Below are positions 35,351-46,822 of a stretch of 64,000 nucleotides of DNA, in pieces (positions within the stretch are counted from its first letter, which is position 1; the number at the start of each line of letters is the position of its first letter). The notes below the pieces were generated by a model. It worked only from the letters and a program-made list of their open reading frames with translations. It ran no database searches and was not told where the DNA came from. Source of the stretch: Sweltsa coloradensis (Eukaryota; Arthropoda; Insecta; Plecoptera; Chloroperlidae); assembly GCA_024449915.1 (NCBI GenBank), contig JAMZAV010003088.1, forward strand, positions 1 to 64,000, in the 5' to 3' direction. A program made the translations under genes and the position numbers.

Positions 35351-35922
35351 TTGGATGAGCGTAGCGAGCGTAGCGAGCGAAGCGAAGATTCCATTTCACT
35401 ACACTGGGGAAAAAAATCCGGAATGTTTTTCTTTCTTTCTTTTTTTTCTGTTTGTATTATTGTGTGTTTGTTAACACGATTCCGGCTAAACCGATACTCC
35501 AATTGTGATGAAATTTTATGGAGGCCTTCGAAATCTCTGAACTTAGAATTGCCACGTTTTTGAGCGCAATCGAAAAAAAAATTCCCATGAAAATCGCAAT
35601 TTTACGATTTTTTTCGATTTTTAACAAATTTCTTCGACTTATAACACCTACATGCTTAATCCGATTTTAATGATTTTTTCACAGAACCTTAATTTTATGA
35701 ATTAATATATTCGTGTAAAATTTGAGCGCAATCGAATAATTATTTCTTATGAAAATCGCAATTTTACGATTTTTTTCTTTTTAAAAAATTACGATTAATA
35801 AAAAAATAAAGTAAATTTTTAATTTAATTTAATTTAATTTTAAAAAAATCTTCGACTTAGTAATAACAGAAAATCCGCATAACACATGGCAGCTCAATGC
35901 ACCAATTACGCTCATCCAACAA
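35351..35922 (+). mobile_element. HINE-A lacking the 3' hairpin
   Basis: It runs from TTGGATGAGCGTAGCGAGCG to CACCAATTACGCTCATCCAA. The hairpin and CTAG are missing, and a second HINE-A begins 11 bp further on. Confidence 0.85.
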
Positions 35923-35932
35923 TAGTTATTAA

Positions 35933-36748
35933 TTGGATGAGCGTAGCGAGCGTAGCGAGCGAAGCGAAGATTCCATTTCACTACACTGGAGAAAAAAATC
36001 CGGAATGTTTTTTTTTTTCTTTTTTCTTTCTTTTTTTGTATTTTTGTGTGTTTGTTAACACGATTCCGGCTAAACCGATACTCCGATTGCGATGAAATTT
36101 TATGGAGGCCTTCGAAATCTCTGAACTTAGAACTGCCACGTTTTTGAGCGCAATCGGGAAATTTTTTCTCATAAAAAACGCAATTTTACGATTTTTTTCG
36201 ATTTTTAAAAAATTTCTTCGACTTATAACACCTACATGCTTTATCCGATTGTAATGATTTTTTCACAGAACCTTAATTTTATGAATTAAGATATTCGTGT
36301 GAAATTTGAGCATAATCGAAAAATTATTTCTCATGAAAATCGTAATTTTACGGGTTTTTTCTTTTTTAAAACAATTCTTTGACTTATAACACCTACATGC
36401 TTTATCCTATTGTAATGATTTTTTTACAGAACCTTCATTTCATGAATTAATATATTCGTGTTAAATTTGAGCGCAATCGAATAATTATTTCTTATGAAAA
36501 TTGCAATTTTACGATTTTTTTCTTTTTTAAAAATTACGATTAATTAAAAAATAAGTTAATTTTTTATTTAATTTAGTTTAATTAAAAAAATTGAGTTAAT
36601 TTTTTATTTAATTTAATTTAATTTAAAAAAATCTTCGACTAAGTAATGAATTTTTCACTGAACAACAGAAAATCCGCGTAACACATGGCAGCTCAATGCA
36701 CCATATACGCTCATCCAACAACGCGGCGGGACTTAAGCGTTTTCCTAG
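35933..36748 (+). mobile_element. HINE-A, 3' hairpin type 1
   Basis: It runs from TTGGATGAGCGTAGCGAGCG to GGGACTTAAGCGTTTTCCTA and G. Near 36540-36620 the AT-rich TTTATTTAATTTA segment is duplicated. Confidence 0.88.
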
Positions 36749-36803
36749 TATTATTAATGGTTAGGTAAGGGTACGACTAGGAGCCTCGAGCGAACGCAGT
36801 AAT

Positions 36804-37149
36804 TAGAGATGGGAATTTTGGCCCGAACGGCCTGAAAGCCCGGGCCGGGCCGCTTGACGTATTTATTTTCGGGCTCTCGGGCCGCTTCGGGAAAACGGTC
36901 TATACTTGTTGAACTAATAAAAACCGCAACATAATAGACAACCTGTTGTCTAAAATGACGTCGGTAGAGCCTCTGCCGAGTCTCAAAATCCTAATGATTT
37001 TTATAGTCTTCGTATAAGAACAAGTTTTCTGTGCTGACTTTCGGGCCGGGCCAAGATCATCACCTTTCGGGCCGGGTTCGGGCCGGGCAGTTTCAGGTCG
37101 GGCCTTGGGCCTGGCCGGGCCGCCGTTTTCGCAAAAATTCGCGTCTCTA
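36804..37149. mobile_element. hAT-like MITE, GC-rich interior
   Basis: Terminal inverted repeats TAGAGATGGGAATTTT and (reverse) TAGAGACGCGAATTTT are flanked by 8-bp sequences GCAGTAAT and GTAGAAAT (6 of 8 equal). The interior is full of GGGCCGGGCC words on both sides of an AT-rich middle. Confidence 0.7.
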
Positions 37150-37518
37150 GTAGAAATATATAGAAATATACGGTATATAGAAATATTCTGTTACACATGC
37201 ATTATGAAACCCATTGCTGCCAATCATTTTTTATAACTGATAGGGTGTGGCCTTAAAATAAATCGTAGTCATACAGACAGTCAATTAATACAAAATATAA
37301 TCTATTTATTGTTTACTGTCGACAATTTGTAATTTTTCATCATTGACTTATTGCACGCCATTTCGTGTGTAAATCAATGAAAGTGTTATTTCTCTCAACA
37401 ACGAACGTTACCAGTACAGAAAGGACAGTGAAGAAAAACTGGATTGGGGTAACATCGCGTGGTGTAGACGTTAATTACTAATCTCGGTCCTATTCAATAT
37501 TTGTGTATTATCTATCTA

Positions 37519-38311
37519 CTAGGAAAACGCTTAAGTCCCGCCGCGTTGTTGGATGAGCGTAATTGGTGCATTGAGCTGCCATGTGTTATGAGGATTTTCT
37601 GTTGTTCTGTGACAAAATTATTACAAAGTCGAATAATTTTTTTAAATTAAATTAAATTAAATAAAAAATTGACTTTATTTTTTAATTTTTTTTATGAATC
37701 GTAATTTTAAAAAAGGAAAAAATCGTAAAATTGCGATTTTCATAAGAAATAATTATTCGATTGCGCTCAAATTTTACAAGAATATATTAATTCATAAAAT
37801 TAAGGTTCTGTGAAAAATTCATTACAATAGGATACAGCATGTAGGTGTTATAAGTCAAAGACTTGTTTAAAAAAAGAAAAAAAACATGTAAAATTTCGAT
37901 TTTCATGAGAAATAATTTTTCGATTGCGCTTAAATTTCACACGAGAATCTTAATTCATAAAATAAAGGTTTTGTGAAAAAATCATTAAAATCGAATTAAG
38001 CATGTAGGTGTTATAAGTCGAAGAAATATTTTAAAAATTGAAAAAATTCGTAAAATGGCGATTTTCATGAGAAATAATTTTCCGATTGCGCTCAAAAACG
38101 TGGCAGTTCTAAGTTCAGAGATTTCGAAGGTCTCCATAAAATTTCATCGCAATCGGAGTATCGGTTTAGCCGGAATCGTGTTAACAAACAGACAAAAATA
38201 CAAAAAGAAAGAAAGAAAGAAAGAAAGAAAAAAAAAAAAAAAAAACATTCCGGATTTTTTTCTCCAGTGTAGTGAAATGGAATCTTCGCTTCGCTCGCTA
38301 CGCTCATCCAA
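37519..38311 (-). mobile_element. full-length HINE-A, 3' hairpin type 1
   Basis: It runs from CTAGGAAAACGCTTAAGTCC to CGCTACGCTCATCCAA. It has three core units plus the subterminal block. Confidence 0.9.
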
Positions 38312-38619
38312 CAATCTACACGACTATCACCAAATATACTTCATGTTCTTCTAATGATGAGATTGAGATGTAACGAACCTTGAAGTTGATTTTGACAGAG
38401 GAGTTGATTAATCGAGGGGTATAATTTGAATCAATTGCCCCCCCCCCCCCGAACTGAACTAGACGCCTGCTCAGACGCCCTCTCGTCAAGGGCTGCAGAG
38501 ACTGAATCAAGGATTTGTTCAGGGTGGGGGTGGGGGAGGGGGTGAGGGGAGGTTGTAGGAAGAATATATTTGAGCGAGACATTTTGGGATCCGAATATGA
38601 AGTATAGAAAACTTACATT

Positions 38620-39005
38620 TGCACTCACCTCTGAAAACGAGTGTCTAGAAGGGTCACGTGACTAGCAAAACGTAGGTTCTAAGCCGAATGCAAGCTTTTA
38701 AATCACTATAAGTATTATATACAAACTAAACCACGAGCTTTTCGGCCGTGGGTGGAAAAATACGTTTCGAACCGTACGTTGTGATTTGAAAACTTTCATT
38801 CGGTTCAAAACGTACGTTTTGATAGTCACGTGACCCTTCAAGTACTCTAGCGATTCTGATTGGTTGGGGGCTGTTTTAAATTCACCAAGCTTCGACTCAA
38901 TACACATTTATCCCACAACGTACGTTTTGATTTCAAAACTTGCATTTGTCTCGTCAGTGAATTAAGGTGGGATAGGTTTACGTTTTGACGGTGGCTTAGC
39001 CGCCA
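38620..39005 (+). repeat. ACGTACGTTTT-rich repeat, copy 1
   Basis: Several AACGTACGTTTTGA words (near 38808, 38918) and GTCACGTGACCCTTCAAG alternate with GATTTGAAAACTTTCATTC. Most of these match the reverse complement of 48175-48535, including CTGATTGGTTGGGGGCTGTT. It has local dyads but no coding capacity. Confidence 0.8.
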
Positions 39006-39009
39006 GCGT

Positions 39010-39790
39010 AACAGCGGGTCACAGTTATTTGCCTGCAGCAAAACCATATTTACATGAATAATATTTGACCTACATGTCCACTCACCCTTCCAGCATAATG
39101 ATATTAATTTTATTTACACATCATAATGAATATTTTTATATTCTTCCTGATTTCGGGGCGGGGGAAGGATTAGGAATCTAATTTTCTTGGCTGTTCTCTT
39201 GAACCTGCCGAGTGGAAGTTCCTTTGTCTCAAGGTATAAAGCTCATTCGGATTCCGTCGTATGGCGATCGACGAATAGTCGTTTGAGTTGGTGCTAACTA
39301 AATAGTCCCCTTGTACGTGCTTATGTGGCAGTAAAAACAGGAAGGAGAGGGGGAGGGAGTTGGAACGAAAATGTCACGTGACAAATACTTGGTGAACACA
39401 GTTGTTGGTTCATTCTTCCAAGCTGGCACGTGTATCACAATCAGCTAGTTTATACGGAGGCAGCACAGGTGCGTGCGTGCGTGTGTCAGCTGTCAGTATC
39501 ACCGTGGACCAGTCAGCACTCAGCAGATGCCGGCAGTCAGTGTCACGTCGAGTCACGTCACGACACGTGAGTTACTTTCCTTGACAGTAAGCATCGAGTA
39601 TATAGTGTGCAGTGGTAAGAGTTACCCGAGGAGCTCAGACCTAACCAAGTTTCAGTTTTGACTATCTGCATGATGTATTTTATTTTCCTAGTACCGGTTC
39701 GGCTATATTTAAAAATATATATTCAGAAGCAGTTTCCTAAGAAAACTTGCGGGGTCATAAAATTGTTTCTTGTTGTTGTTCGTGCCTTTG
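39010..39790. promoter_or_regulatory. CACGTG-rich, promoter-like stretch (tentative)
   Basis: At 39360-39600 there are several CACGTG/TCACGTC words and repeated TCAGT, with mixed composition, in an otherwise AT-rich context. It could be a promoter with a 5' exon, but no coding exon follows. No other feature was seen. Confidence 0.15.
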
Positions 39791-39879
39791 TTTCCGGTCA
39801 AACTTAAGTATGGGGGAAACGCCCTATCTATCCCCCCCCCCCCTCCCCCGTAAACGACAGTCCCACCAAAATACCAAGC

Positions 39880-40044
39880 AGTTCTCAGTAAACTCGTACC
39901 GGATGTCTGTTCAAAATTTCAGCGTAATCTGTACAGCGATTCGGTTGATTTTCGACGCACAATCACACACACATGTACATCATCACAGAATAAGTGCCGT
40001 TTGAGTTGAATTGTAGACTACGTTCGCTGCGCTTACTCGTCTAA
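39880..40044 (-). mobile_element. HINE-C-like 5' end fragment
   Basis: It shares AAACTCGTACCGGATGTCTG and GATTTTCGACG with HINE-C. It ends GTAGACTACGTTCGCTGCGC then TTACTCGTCTAA, a variant of the HINE-C 5' terminus in reverse. Confidence 0.7.
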
Positions 40045-40054
40045 TAAAGTAAAC

Positions 40055-40666
40055 TGTATAAAGTCCTTTGCAAGTAAAGAAAGATCCCAGGTATCAAGAA
40101 ATTTCCCCTCCTCGTTACCACCTCCACTCGGCACGGGTGACAGTGCTCGCGAGACGTTGGAATGCGGTAGGCCGCATGACCCATTCATCCAGGTGTCATT
40201 GTTAAGAAAGCAATTTTTTTTATGTAGTTAAAATGTTTTTATTTCTCATTTAATTTCAAATACATGGAATAATCATGGAAAATTAATATAAAATAAACTT
40301 TATATTTTAAAAATAGCATGAAAACTGCCGTAATTAGAGTTAGTTGTAACTTCATGGTTACGATCAGAATAATTACGACAGGCAATAATTCCGGCAGTTT
40401 TCAAGCTTTTTTTTAAATACAAAGTTTATTTTATATTAATTTTACATAATTATTCCATATATTTGAAAATAAATGAGAAATTATAACATTTTAACTACTT
40501 AAAAAAATTGCGTTCTTAACAATGACACCTGGATGAATGGGTCATGCGGCCTACCGCATTCCAACGTCTCGCGAGTACTGTCACCCGTGCCGAGTGGAGG
40601 TGGTAACGAGGAGGGGAAATTTCTTGATACCTGGGATCTTTCTTTACTTGCAAAGGACTTTAGTAT
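40055..40666. mobile_element. foldback MITE, ~278-bp arms
   Basis: The arms at 40055-40332 and 40388-40666 are inverted copies. Shared words are AAGTCCTTTGCAAGTAAAGA, CCACTCGGCACGGGTGACAG and GCCGCATGACCCATTCATCC. The spacer is ~55 bp. Arm identity is high. Confidence 0.92.
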
Positions 40667-40670
40667 AGTA

Positions 40671-40935
40671 ACCGACAGTGTTGGCTCGGGCGCTAAGTGC
40701 TCGACTCTGATTCGGGAGGTCCCGGGTTCGAATCCCGTCGAGACCGGCAATCCTGACTGAAGGTTTTTTCCGAGGTTTTCCTCAGTCGTTAAGGCGAATG
40801 CAAGGGATTGAGTCCTCTTAATCAGCCCTCGGACATCCCTTCACAATTTCCTATCCGCACATACCTAGTTCACCTGAAGAGGGGCTAATTGCACCCTATA
40901 ACAGGTTTCCTACGATAAAAATTTTAAAAAAAAAT
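40671..40935 (+). repeat. SINE1, full-length
   Basis: Starts ACCGACAGTGTTGGCTCGGG. Box B is GGTCCCGGGTTCGAATCCCG, the body is GGCAATCCTGACTGAAGG and CCCTCGGACATCCCTTCAC, and the tail is A-rich. It abuts the right arm of the preceding foldback element. Confidence 0.87.
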
Positions 40936-40939
40936 TATA

Positions 40940-43497
40940 GTAGTAAATAAAGTACATGAAAAGCAATAGTTTAGTTGCGTCATTCCTTTAACGATTTTTG
41001 CTTTTATGCATGTCTGAATGACAACTTGTTTTCTGTGTTGTTCTATGTTTTGTTTTCTTGCAACTTATGTTTGAAATAATTTATATTTGTTAACGTTAAT
41101 ACAGGCTAAAGAGGGAATAGTACCCTACAATGGCCGTCTCGCCGAGTGGCGAGAAAAATGCAATAAAATAAATAAATACATTTTTTTTTCAATTTTTTAT
41201 TAGGACAAATTGTACATTTTATGTAACAACAACACAATTTTTAGTGTATGTGCCCTTTAGCTAAATAAAAAAAAATATTACAAATACTAATATAATGAGA
41301 AATTGTCATAATATGTAATACATTGTAAATAATAATAATTATTGAAAAGTAATAAAATAAGGTTCATTTCATTATATTATTATAGTAAATCAATAATATC
41401 AAGTGATAACAGGAATTTCTGTGAGTTTATCATTTAAGTAATCAATAAGATAATAGTAGGCTTTTAGAATTAAAATTTGTTTGAGTTCATGTTTGAAACG
41501 GTCATAGCTTGAAATGTTTTTAATGGATTCTGGAAGATGGTTATAAAGAGATTTATGTAAGTAGTCTGAGTTTACTTGTCCAAGTTTTGTGTGATATGAG
41601 TTTAGCTGTAGGTGATTTTTTTTAAATGTGTCATGATCGTGGACATTTGCATTTACTGAGTAGGTGTGTATATTTTTTTTAATTAACAACATAACATAAC
41701 ATGCATCTGGCCCTTAGTTACCTTAGCTGTCGGTGACTCCAGAATGTGCTTGTTTTAAAATGTGTATTTTAAACATTTTGCGTCAAATTTGTGTTTGTGT
41801 TTGTTTATTTATTTTACGTGTGTCCTATTCAGTTAAAAACTGATTTACAAACAAAGGAGTACAACTAAATAAATCTAATTACATAGATGCAGACACAACA
41901 ATGAACTACAATTAATTCAATATTTGAAATACTAATCAAATCAAAATCAGGGTGTCTTCAAGTCTAGGATCCAAAAATAAGCCAGGTAAATAAATAAACC
42001 AGGAATTTGTTTATATTTCTGTAATTTTTTACTTTTCCTCAAAAGTCTCTAAAACTAAAAAAAAATCGCAGAACATGTGTACGAAAATCACCATCGTATT
42101 AATTGGGAAAAAACTTCAATCTTGGCACATGAATCTAATGCCACTACACGAAAATTAACCCCTTCAGTCCCTGTGTCCATTTAAATGGACATCAAATTTA
42201 AAATTTTAATCCGGGCAAATGACAAGTTTTTGAATTTGACCCCATTTTTTTTTTTTTTTTTGGTAAATAAAAATTAATTATTTTTTACCCCATGTCAATG
42301 GGACAAAAAGTGCCCTTTTAAGAGAAGTTTGAAAATACAAATCTGCAAAAAAGGGTGAAAATGGAAAAAATGGGGTTTGTTCCAGAAAAATAATATATTC
42401 CTAGTATTGTTATTATTTGAGATACAAAAAATGCAAATGTGCAAAAAATTCAGAAAAAAAACTAGTTTTAGAAATAGTCTTCAAATTAATTTTTAAAATG
42501 AAATTGAAACTTTTATTCGGAATCCAAAATTTCCCAAAATTCGTTAAAAAACGGATAAAAAATATTTTGAAAACATGAAAAATATTAGAAAAAAATCTGG
42601 AATTAGATTTCATTGCTTAAAAATACTTAAATTCCATCAATTTAATTCGGGACTGAAGGGGTTAAGGAAGCTGGTTTGATTTCCTGTGTGGCCAATACAA
42701 TCAGTGTGCCTAGTGTTAATTATCCAGCCATTTGGAAGAGTTTTTGTCCATCAATTTCATCACTAGATCAATAGTTTTATTTCATCCAACATGTAGGCCG
42801 AAAATTTAATGTTATGTTTTTTGTTATTTTAATTTTATTCTTAAAAATCTTTTTTGTTCATAATTTGGTACTAATACACAGCCATATTTATATTCTTTGT
42901 GAAATGTTTTTTGTCCTGTCTGTTGTGGTTTTTTAATTGTTAGTTTGATAAAGACTCCTGTAAAGGATTTGAAATATTACATTTGAAATAAAAATATTAA
43001 TAACAGTGGAAAGTCCAATGATTTTTACTTACAAAATCACCAAATCGAATTTATAAATTGTCCGGGTGCTGCCACTGGAACCCATTCAAAACATTGTTGA
43101 GACTAGGTAATTTATTTTTATCCAGATGGAGATAAAGATAACTAAAAAAGTGATCAAGTTACCAGGGTACGCACATTTGGTAACAATACATATTGTGTAA
43201 AAGGGCTACAGGAAAAGTTTTTTTTTTAAAGTGGCATTGTGATAATCATTTTTATCTTATTTTGGCTATACTCATTTACTCATGGGCACGGGCTTAGGTA
43301 AGGAATGGGACGCCGTCAGAAATAGGCCTAAGCTAACAAGCTAAGCATGTTCAAGATTTAAAAGTTATTATAAAGTTCAGTACCGTACCTACATAATGTT
43401 GTAATCGTCGCCGATATAAAATTTAATATTTAGATTTGAGGGATTCTACAGGTTAATAACTTGGAAGTCAAATACGCAGAGTAATGCTAAGTAAGTA
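40940..43497. other. long AT-rich stretch without recognisable gene
   Basis: Frames here are short and of low complexity. A half copy of the 26370 foldback lies near 42945-43025 (AAAGTCCAATGATTTTTAC). A minus-strand frame at 41399-41692 (97 codons; SDYLHKSLYNHLPESIKNIS) has a protein-like look reminiscent of retrotransposon 3' ends, but I cannot assign it. Confidence 0.35.
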
Positions 43498-43981
43498 TCC
43501 CCCCAAAATACAAAAATTTGTAAAAAAGACGGCAGCCAAGCTCTCCTTCAAAAGTCTTCGGCTGTGAATGCTGTGAGATATAGAAGTTGAGCCAAGCTTT
43601 TTATTCTTTCTCCCTAGTTTCGCTTTGAAAATATGTAAGATCATTTCGCCTGTTGACGAGCGCCAAGCCAACGATTTTTGTGGTAAAAAAGTAAAATTTT
43701 TAAACTCGAAATCATAAAAAATTCTTGGCCATGAACCAAATTCAATGGCCAAGTCATTTTTTTATGATTTCGAGTTTAAAAATTTTACTTTTTTACCACA
43801 AAAATCGTTGGCTTGGCGCTCGTCAACAGGCGAAATGATCTTACATATTTTCAAAGCGAAACTAGGGAGAAAGAATAAAAAGCTTGGCTCAACTTCTATA
43901 TCTCACAGCATTCACAGCCGAAGACTTTTGAAGGAGAGCTTGGCTGCCGTCTTTTTTACAAATTTTTGTATTTGGGGGGAT
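43498..43981. mobile_element. near-perfect palindromic MITE, ~235-bp arms
   Basis: The arms start CCCCCCAAAATACAAAAATT and meet near 43740 around GGCCATGAACCAAATTCAATGGCC. Almost every base of the left arm is inverted in the right arm. The terminal word ACAAAAATTTGT is itself palindromic. Confidence 0.93.
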
Positions 43982-44111
43982 ATCACATCTTTTTGTTGTT
44001 CGTTCGCTATCAAGGTGTGAATGATGGACTTTGAATGATTAAATTTGTTAAGTTCAAAGTGGTTTTTTTACATTTTTGGGCCCACGGTCTCCCCAAAGAT
44101 CCCCCTTAAAT

Positions 44112-44538
44112 AATAAATAAATGAATAAATTTTTATTTCGAGTCTACCCACTCAGTTATATATAACTGATTTTCAGTGGGGGACTTTAAATCAAAGTGAC
44201 CAAGCCAACCCTGCAGGCCCCGACGCAATCGACGAGTGAGCGATAACCAACCAAGATCGATATTTTTAATAGGAAATATATCAATCAGTGGTATGGACAG
44301 TGCGAACATCCGCGGATCAACGCCAGAATCAACAAGGCCGATCCAGAACAACTCTGAAATTTATTATATGCTTCGTTGCTAGGACGGCTCCAAAGTCACC
44401 GTTTACAAACTCCTAAGACAAGAACTGATATACTTAAGTCCAAATCAGAAGTTAAAAAACTTCTGACTTGAGCGGGAATCGAACCCTGGCCCTTCTGCAT
44501 TGGAAGCAGATACGCTAACAACAAGACCAACGCACTAG
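44112..44538 (-). repeat. SINE2, full-length
   Basis: Reverse orientation. It begins with an A/T tail (AATAATAAATAAATGAAT), then TCTACCCACTCAGTTATAT and the body, and ends with the tRNA-like head (GGGAATCGAACCCTGGCCCT, ACAACAAGACCAACG). Confidence 0.85.
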
Positions 44539-44883
44539 CATAAGCACTAGATATTTATAATGGTTAAGAGCATGTTTAATTTCAAGCTTGTATACAAATT
44601 ACTACGCCTGAGTAATTACGCGTTTTGATTTTGCTAGGACGGCTCCAAAGTCACCGTTTACAAACTCCTAAGACAAGAACTGATAGACTTAAGTCCAAAT
44701 CAGAATTTAAAAAAACTTCTGACTTTAGCGGGAATCGAACCCTGGCCCTTCTGCATTGGAAGCAGATACGCTAACAACAAGACCAACGCACTAGCATAAG
44801 CACTTGATATTTATAATGGTTAAGAGCATGTTTAATTTCAAGCTTGTACAAATTACTACGCCTGAGTAATTACGCGTTTTGAT
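44379..44883. repeat. tandem duplication, ~253-bp unit containing the SINE2 head
   Basis: GCTAGGACGGCTCCAAAGTC at 44379 recurs at 44633, and the match continues through the SINE2 head to GAGTAATTACGCGTTTTGAT. The GTTTAATTTCAAGCTTGTAC word occurs a third time in diverged form near 45278. Confidence 0.88.
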
Positions 44884-45492
44884 TTTGATTTTGATTTTGA
44901 TTTTTCCCGGTCCCAATTGCCCGGTTTTTGTTATATGAGGTACATCTGAGTGTGGCCCAAGTTTCAAAGTTCTAAGATGAACCGTTTTCTCGGTATAGCG
45001 TATTATTCATAAGAGTACGGAATTACCTACTTTTGATAATTTTGGTTTTTTTTCCGGTACCCGTTAACCAATTTTGCTTTCCATATTCAAAAGTGATAAA
45101 GAATGAGAGATATCGAAATGTATTCCACGTTTGAAACATCTCAGTTGTAGCGTTTTCTTTGAATGATTCATTGCTTAAAGTTCAGATATGCTTTTTCTGT
45201 CATTTTTGGGCACATGGCCATCCGCAAATTTAGCCCCTTGTGTTTTGGACGCAAGATATTTATAATGCTTAATAGCATGTTCAATTTCAAGTTTGTACAA
45301 ATTACCACGCCTTGGTAATTACGCGTTTTGATTATCATCCAAATTTGATTTTCTCCGGTCCCTGTTACCCGATTTTGGTTTTGAAAGCAAAAGGCACTGC
45401 GTCTGAAATACACCTAAGTGTGGTCCAAGTTTCATAATTCTAAGATTTACCGTTTTCTCTGTAGGCTAAAGAACTCTCCGCGGAAACTCCTA

Positions 45493-45555
45493 GCCAGCCA
45501 GCCAGCCAGCCACCCAGCCACCCAGCCACCCACCCACCCACCCACCCAGCCAGCT
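45493..45555. repeat. (CAGC/CACC)n microsatellite
   Basis: AGCCAGCCAGCC grades into CCACCCACCCACC. Confidence 0.9.
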
Positions 45556-46107
45556 TTAAGGAATTTGACGATGTTGAGAGCCTTTTTTAACACAGAACGA
45601 GTTGTCGGATCGGGTTGATTTTTTTTTGGTATGTCATGGACCACATACCAGGTCATATACCGAGTTTCAAGATTGTAACTCTTTCGGGGCGGCGTGTGCA
45701 GATAGCTGAAAACCCCCCAACTCTGGTAGGTGTATATAGGGCCGGAGTTCGGTGTCGCCTAAGCATCGCATCGCTTGTCTGCCGGGCGACGACCGTCGCC
45801 CTAGATAATATATTGAAAGCACAGTGTGATACAATGGTGTAGACAAACGAAATTGTACGAGATGAACTCTCTCTAAGAACGGTTCCTCTAGTAAGAGCCC
45901 AGAGCCCACCTTACAATGCCTTTTTGGTAGCTCGGATAAATGCAGTAACGAAGCTTGTTTCCTATTGGCGGAATGAAACAAGCATAGTTATTGGTTACAC
46001 TGGAAACACGTGATAGCATCCTCTAGCTTAAAATGTTAACAATTAGTCGTATGTAGCTGGAACACTGGTGATCAAAATGAAAAAACGGGTACTGTTGAAA
46101 AGAAGTA

Positions 46108-46225
46108 GTAAATCTATAGCGACATCCCCTAGCTATACCTTAAAAGAGGTGTTTGTAATAACATAAATCTCTAGTGACATCCCCTAGCTATACCTTAAGA
46201 GGTGTTTGTAATAACACTCTACATA
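46108..46225. repeat. tandem duplication, ~62-bp unit
   Basis: GACATCCCCTAGCTATACCT followed by GGTGTTTGTAATAACA occurs twice. Confidence 0.85.
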
Positions 46226-46369
46226 GAGCCTAAGATAAATAAACAAGAGGGTGCAAGTGTAAATATGCTTGAAATAAAGTTGAAAGCACCGCAACACGCT
46301 GATCGAACGCAGATGCTAAGTGCGACACGTGTGGGCTAACAACAATAATTGTCGAGTTATTCATCTCGA

Positions 46370-46570
46370 TTCATTATTATAATTTTTCTACATTATTTAT
46401 TATTTTATCTAAATAATGTTTTTATCCAAAAACTTAAAATGATTAGGAGAGATAAACTGTATTCTGTCTAGATAAGAGAAAAATATAACAACAAAAAACT
46501 TATCTAGATAAGATAATAGATAACATATTTTATCTAGGTAAATTATCTAGATAATTTTATCCATAGACAA
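46370..46570. repeat. cluster of TATCTAGATA palindromes
   Basis: TATCTAGATA or one-base variants occur at least five times in an AT-rich stretch, so strands can pair over short distances. Its role is unknown. It could be the core of a foldback element. Confidence 0.6.
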
Positions 46571-46822
46571 TTCACAACAATATTCAAATATACCTTCACT
46601 GCCAATAATAACGTTAAACAAAAGCTGACTTTTTACTTTTCCCATGGTAAGCCAAATTTATAGCCTGAAAAAATACGATTTTCAATATGGAAAATGTGAG
46701 GAAATTTGGTAACCTAAAATAAGGCAACATCCTGAAAATGTATTTCCTTCCCTCCTAAGCACACATATTATTGAAGCCTATGCGACAAGCGTTGCACGGT
46801 GTTACGCCGCAACGGCCAGACG

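Noticed and set aside
38720..38900. Rho-type or other transcription terminators from the dyad-rich ACGTACGT repeat
   Set aside because: A eukaryotic context, and the dyads occur in a dispersed repeat without adjacent genes.
43468..44020. Identical ~90-codon peptides on both strands
   Set aside because: A consequence of the palindromic MITE, not of duplicated genes.
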